Source: Rhizobiales bacterium IMCC20636 (GTDB lineage Bacteria; Pseudomonadota; Alphaproteobacteria; Rhizobiales; GCA-2746425). Taken from it: DNA of 64,000 bases. The notes below the pieces were generated by a model. The model was not told where the DNA came from. It saw only the letters and a list, made by a program, of their open reading frames with translations, and ran no database searches. Where the stretch lies: contig CP018226.1 of assembly GCA_016865015.1 (NCBI GenBank), forward strand, positions 2,077,001-2,141,000, given 5' to 3'. The position numbers and the translations under genes were made by a program. This document shows positions 63,269 to 64,000 of the stretch, piece after piece; the first letter of the stretch is position 1, and each line of letters opens with the position of its first letter.

Positions 63269-64000
63269 ATGAATAAAGACGACTTGCACGGTTACGTCCC
63301 TGCCATTGCCACACCTTTCAACGAGGCTGGCGAGATCATGGAGGATGCGTTTGTGGACCTCTTTGAATTTTTGATCAGCAGGGGCGCGAGCTGTGTCTGC
63401 ATCGCGGGTGACAATGGTGAAAGCTGGGCATTGTCAGCCGAAGAACGCGGACGTCTTGTCCGGGTGGCGAAAGATGCATCAAAGGGACGGGTGCCAATCA
63501 TGATGGGCATCTCTGCGCCGACAATCGAGGCGTCTCTTGCCTATGTCCGAGCCGCTGAAGACAATGGTGCAGACGTGTTGCTGTCCATGCCTCAAACCTA
63601 TGTGTTGAAGGCGACCGATGCTGAACTGATGGCCCGGTTCGAAGAAGTCTCGGCGGCAACAGACAAGCCGCTGGTTCTTTATAATTCGCCTCGCCGAATG
63701 GGCTTTTCGCTGACCATCGACCAGACCGAAACCCTGATGAACAATCACAATGTCATTGGCATCAAGGAAAGCCAGCGAGATTTTTTCTATCATACGCATT
63801 TGCTGGAACGCCTCGGCGACAAGATGTCGGTGATGACAGGGCCATGCCACTACATCCTGCCAGCCTTCGCTCTCGGCGCGAAGGGGTTCATCGCCACAGG
63901 GCCTGAGTTCACCGAGTTGCTTCCATCGGACATGGCGGGTGTGGGGACCGCAGCGCCTGATGCAACCTATCGCAAAACCCACTACCAATTGACCGTGCTA
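63269..64000 (+). CDS. Dihydrodipicolinate synthase-family protein, 3' end outside window
   Basis: The frame is open to the right edge (244 codons). The Schiff-base lysine is in VIGIKESQRDF and the tyrosine in LYNSPRRMG. The motif that is normally GTTGE reads GDNGES here, so the two threonines of the proton relay are replaced by Asp and Asn. That argues against true DapA activity and for another aldolase, lyase or dehydratase of this superfamily. It begins 8 bases after the SMP-30 gene, with GAGGA before the ATG, so it belongs to the same operon. It differs clearly from the family member at 47.0-47.9 kb. Confidence 0.9.
   Translation, partial: MNKDDLHGYVPAIATPFNEAGEIMEDAFVDLFEFLISRGASCVCIAGDNGESWALSAEERGRLVRVAKDASKGRVPIMMGISAPTIEASLAYVRAAEDNGADVLLSMPQTYVLKATDAELMARFEEVSAATDKPLVLYNSPRRMGFSLTIDQTETLMNNHNVIGIKESQRDFFYHTHLLERLGDKMSVMTGPCHYILPAFALGAKGFIATGPEFTELLPSDMAGVGTAAPDATYRKTHYQLTVL

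Overview
The window looks like chromosomal DNA of an alphaproteobacterium, most likely of the order Hyphomicrobiales (Rhizobiales) and probably marine. This rests on gene content and order rather than on a marker gene: a full suf operon with an extra IscS-type desulfurase in front, glnB-glnA behind a sigma-54 promoter, gcvT-H-P behind a tandem glycine riboswitch, ParE, and several TRAP transporters. The left end cuts into prfB. The right end cuts into a dihydrodipicolinate synthase-family gene.

From 1 to about 38.8 kb the region is mostly core. It holds prfB (3' end), an M23 peptidase, bcp, a giant AsmA-like protein, tyrS, anmK, a DEAD-box helicase, a small hydrolase, the operon desulfurase-sufB-sufC-sufD-sufS-sufT-sufA-tenA, a diguanylate cyclase, rhlE, a small exported protein, parE, glnB-glnA, tRNA-Leu(UAG), tig, a small cytochrome c, the riboswitch and gcvTHP, a TSUP permease, a YaiI-family protein and a GGDEF-EAL protein with a His-rich sensor domain.

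From 38.8 to 64 kb the region is accessory and built around uptake and catabolism of organic acids and amino compounds. A TAXI-type TRAP system (receptor, fused permease, UspA) precedes a class III aminotransferase and tRNA-Gln(CUG). The 3' 47 bases of that tRNA recur with three mismatches 8 kb downstream (52831-52877). Between the two copies lie a compact set of genes: an FMN 2-hydroxyacid dehydrogenase, a GntR regulator, a DapA-family enzyme, an FAD 2-hydroxyacid dehydrogenase and a DctQ-M-P TRAP transporter. This looks like a tRNA-targeted metabolic island that has lost its integrase. Next come a sulfide:quinone oxidoreductase with a DUF2892 partner, an endonuclease/phosphatase-family protein with a cardiolipin synthase-like enzyme, and a cupin.

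The last 6 kb are an IclR-associated divergent cluster: a beta-keto acid cleavage enzyme with a second class III aminotransferase on one side, and a family III CoA-transferase, an SMP-30 lactonase-like protein and an atypical DapA-family protein on the other. Its substrate cannot be named from sequence. The two most original items are the tRNA-Gln-bounded hydroxyacid island and this unassigned cluster. I saw no CRISPR array, intact insertion sequence, toxin-antitoxin pair or recognisable phage-defence system.
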